DNA of 64,000 nt from Silvibacterium bohemicum. GTDB lineage: Bacteria > Acidobacteriota > Terriglobia > Terriglobales > Acidobacteriaceae. The notes under the pieces were generated by a model. That model had not been told where the DNA came from, did no database searches, and saw nothing but the letters and a program-made list of their open reading frames with translations. Position 1 is the first letter of the stretch, and every line of letters begins with the position of its first letter. The position numbers and the translations under genes were made by a program. The stretch lies in assembly GCF_001006305.1 (NCBI RefSeq), contig NZ_LBHJ01000012.1:656231-720230 (forward strand), given 5' to 3'. Positions 62,528 through 64,000 of the stretch are shown piece by piece.

Positions 62528-64000
62528 TGTCTTTCGTTCGCGGCGTATTTTGCGGAATTTCCACCTGCACGCGCGTGCCCTGTCCTGCTTTGCTGCTCAC
62601 CGTCAGGCTTCCGCCCATCTGTTCGGCGCGTTCTTTCATTCCTGTGAGGCCATAGTGGCCCTCGCGTATTGACGGCGCATCGCCGGAGAATCCGCGGCCG
62701 TCGTCTTCCACCGTCACTGCGATCCGGTTTTCTGCGTAGCGAAGCTCGATTTCGACGCGGCCGGGCTGTGCATGGCGAACCGCATTGGTCACTGCTTCCT
62801 GCGCGATGCGCAGCAGCTGGTCTTCGGTCTGGCTTGGTAGCGGACGATAAGTTCCGGAGACATGCACTTCGGTTTTAATTGTGCTCGATGCGGTGACGCG
62901 ATTTGCCATGTGGATCAGCTGGCTGGCGAAATCGCTTTCCTGAACGCCCTGCGAACGAAGCTCCCAGATCGCACGCCGCGCATCTTCGAGCCCGCTTCGC
63001 ACCAGTTCCTGGGCCTGGGTCAGGTGCCGCTGGGCTGTGTCAGGCGCGTTCGTGAGAAGACGCGACGCGACCTGCAATTGCACGGAGACGGCAACAAATC
63101 CCTGCGCCAGCGTGTCGTGAATTTCGCGAGCGATGCGATTGCGTTCTGTCAACACGACCTGAAAGCGCGACTCGACCAGGCGAAGACGCCAGAGATAAAT
63201 TCCATATCCAAGAAGTGCGATGGTGAGAACAAGAAGGAGATAAAACCAGACCGTCTGATGGAAGTATGGCTGCAGGCGCAGCGCTAGGGCCGCGGACTCC
63301 TGGCCCCAGACGCCGTCGTTGTTGCAGGCTTTCACTCGAAAGGTGTAATGGCCAGGCGGCAGGTTCGTATAGTAGGCCGCGCGTCGGGCGCCGGCATCGA
63401 CCCAGTCGCGATCGAAGCCTTCCAGCTTGTACTGGAATCGAACTTTCTGTGGAGCGACAAACGACAGAGCCGCATATTCGAAGGCCAAGCGGTGGGAACC
63501 GGGTGGAATTGTAACCGTAGCTGATCCTTTTTGTGGCTTGCCGTTCATGCTGACGTCATCCACGCTGAGCTGCTCGATGCTCACCAGCGGCGGCACGCGA
63601 TTCATTGCCAGATGCGCGGGATCGACGGTAGCCACGCCTTTGAGCGTTGCGAACCACAGGCTTCCATCCTGCAAACGCCACGCCGCGGGATGTCCTCCAC
63701 TGCTGGCTTCGCTGATCTTCATGCCGTCGGCCACGCCGAAGGTCGCGACGGAAACCGGGTCTCGGCTTCCTTCGTCGAGAGAGTGATTGAGCGCGCCGCG
63801 ATTGACGCGAACCACGCCGTCGCTGGAGCTCAGCCAGAGATTGCCATCGTCATCCTCGAGAATGCTGTAGAGATTGGCGGGAAGGCCGGCATTCTGTTGC
63901 GTGACCGGCTGAATTTTTCCGGCGCGGTAACGATTGAGCCCGCCGCCATTGCTTCCAATCCACAGCGTTCCTTCGGAGTCCTCATGCAGCGCGGTGATGA
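62520..64000 (-). CDS. Beta-propeller sensor histidine kinase (HisKA_3), N-terminus beyond window
   Basis: The visible 492 residues are the C-terminal part of a hybrid-sensor-like kinase; the frame stays open to the right edge. From the N-side come regulator-propeller repeats (GTLWIGSNGGG, GNLWLSSSDG), a Y_Y_Y domain (FQYKLEGFDRDWVDAG), one membrane helix (FYLLLVLTIALLGYGIYLW), a HisKA_3 dimerisation helix with the phosphorylated His in REIHDTLAQGF, and an ATPase with DDGRGF and YGLTGMKERA. The large periplasmic propeller suggests sensing of a polysaccharide or envelope signal. It is cotranscribed with the response regulator. Confidence 0.92.
   Translation of the reverse strand, partial: ITALHEDSEGTLWIGSNGGGLNRYRAGKIQPVTQQNAGLPANLYSILEDDDGNLWLSSSDGVVRVNRGALNHSLDEGSRDPVSVATFGVADGMKISEASSGGHPAAWRLQDGSLWFATLKGVATVDPAHLAMNRVPPLVSIEQLSVDDVSMNGKPQKGSATVTIPPGSHRLAFEYAALSFVAPQKVRFQYKLEGFDRDWVDAGARRAAYYTNLPPGHYTFRVKACNNDGVWGQESAALALRLQPYFHQTVWFYLLLVLTIALLGYGIYLWRLRLVESRFQVVLTERNRIAREIHDTLAQGFVAVSVQLQVASRLLTNAPDTAQRHLTQAQELVRSGLEDARRAIWELRSQGVQESDFASQLIHMANRVTASSTIKTEVHVSGTYRPLPSQTEDQLLRIAQEAVTNAVRHAQPGRVEIELRYAENRIAVTVEDDGRGFSGDAPSIREGHYGLTGMKERAEQMGGSLTVSSKAGQGTRVQVEIPQNTPRTKDNE

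Overview
The window is a chromosomal segment from a GC-rich, Gram-negative-type bacterium. The gene set points to the Acidobacteriota, most likely Acidobacteriaceae/Terriglobales. The grounds are an Oar-like TonB-dependent receptor with an N-terminal carboxypeptidase-regulatory domain, a DUF5715 protein, secreted Tat-exported Gfo/Idh/MocA and VCBS-repeat proteins, GH2, GH51 and sialate esterase enzymes, a beta-propeller sensor kinase, and dispersed palindromic repeats of the kind common in that phylum. The lineage call is inference from gene content and was not tested by a search.

Layout. 1-11.5 kb: a cut-off membrane protein, a class II Fic protein, gyrA with a clear terminator, a GlcG/HbpS-like protein, two convergent CPBP membrane proteins (one with a glutamine pair in place of the catalytic glutamates), a DUF5715 protein, a GT39-type glycosyltransferase, an orphan FtsX-type permease and a RodZ-like HTH/membrane protein. 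11.7-17.4 kb: metK, a HIT protein, a small hydrophilic protein, rmuC and acpP-fabF. A family of 15-bp tandem repeats runs out of the 3' end of metK and reappears in the opposite orientation before the HIT gene. 17.4-26.4 kb: a LysR regulator, a translationally coupled YdhS-like flavoprotein and ClC channel, a Tat Gfo/Idh oxidoreductase with a VCBS protein and a methyltransferase, and an M23 lipoprotein.

26.5-39 kb is a polysaccharide and peptide-use region: GH51 arabinofuranosidase with a LacI-type operator candidate, tRNA-Ile2(CAU), a large Oar-like receptor, a DUF4440 protein, an S9 prolyl oligopeptidase, murJ, a decayed small gene and a GH2 enzyme. 39.3-45.3 kb is one aromatic amino acid operon on the minus strand, trpC-trpF-trpB-trpA-aroQ-aroF-tyrA, headed by a palindrome lying over the predicted transcription start. 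The trpE, trpG and trpD functions are not in the window.

45.4-49.3 kb holds a small Cys-rich protein and a Fiu-like siderophore receptor with its PiuC/YbiX dioxygenase. A 267-bp inverted-repeat-bounded element starts exactly at the piuC stop codon. 49.6-58.4 kb: a hypothetical membrane protein, a P1 peptidase, isoaspartyl peptidase with Maf, a PH-like membrane protein, RNase R with a repeat-derived insertion, bactofilin and a CruF-like protein. 58.4-64 kb: a sialate O-acetylesterase, then a minus-strand operon of sensor kinase, NarL-type regulator, a secreted hypothetical and an MbfA-type ferritin-VIT1 iron exporter; the kinase runs off the right end.

No CRISPR array, rRNA, prophage or complete insertion sequence was seen. 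No multi-gene defence system is evident. The strongest unexplained signals are the 15-bp repeat arrays, the inverted-repeat element, the degenerate/canonical CPBP pair and the palindromic trp operator.
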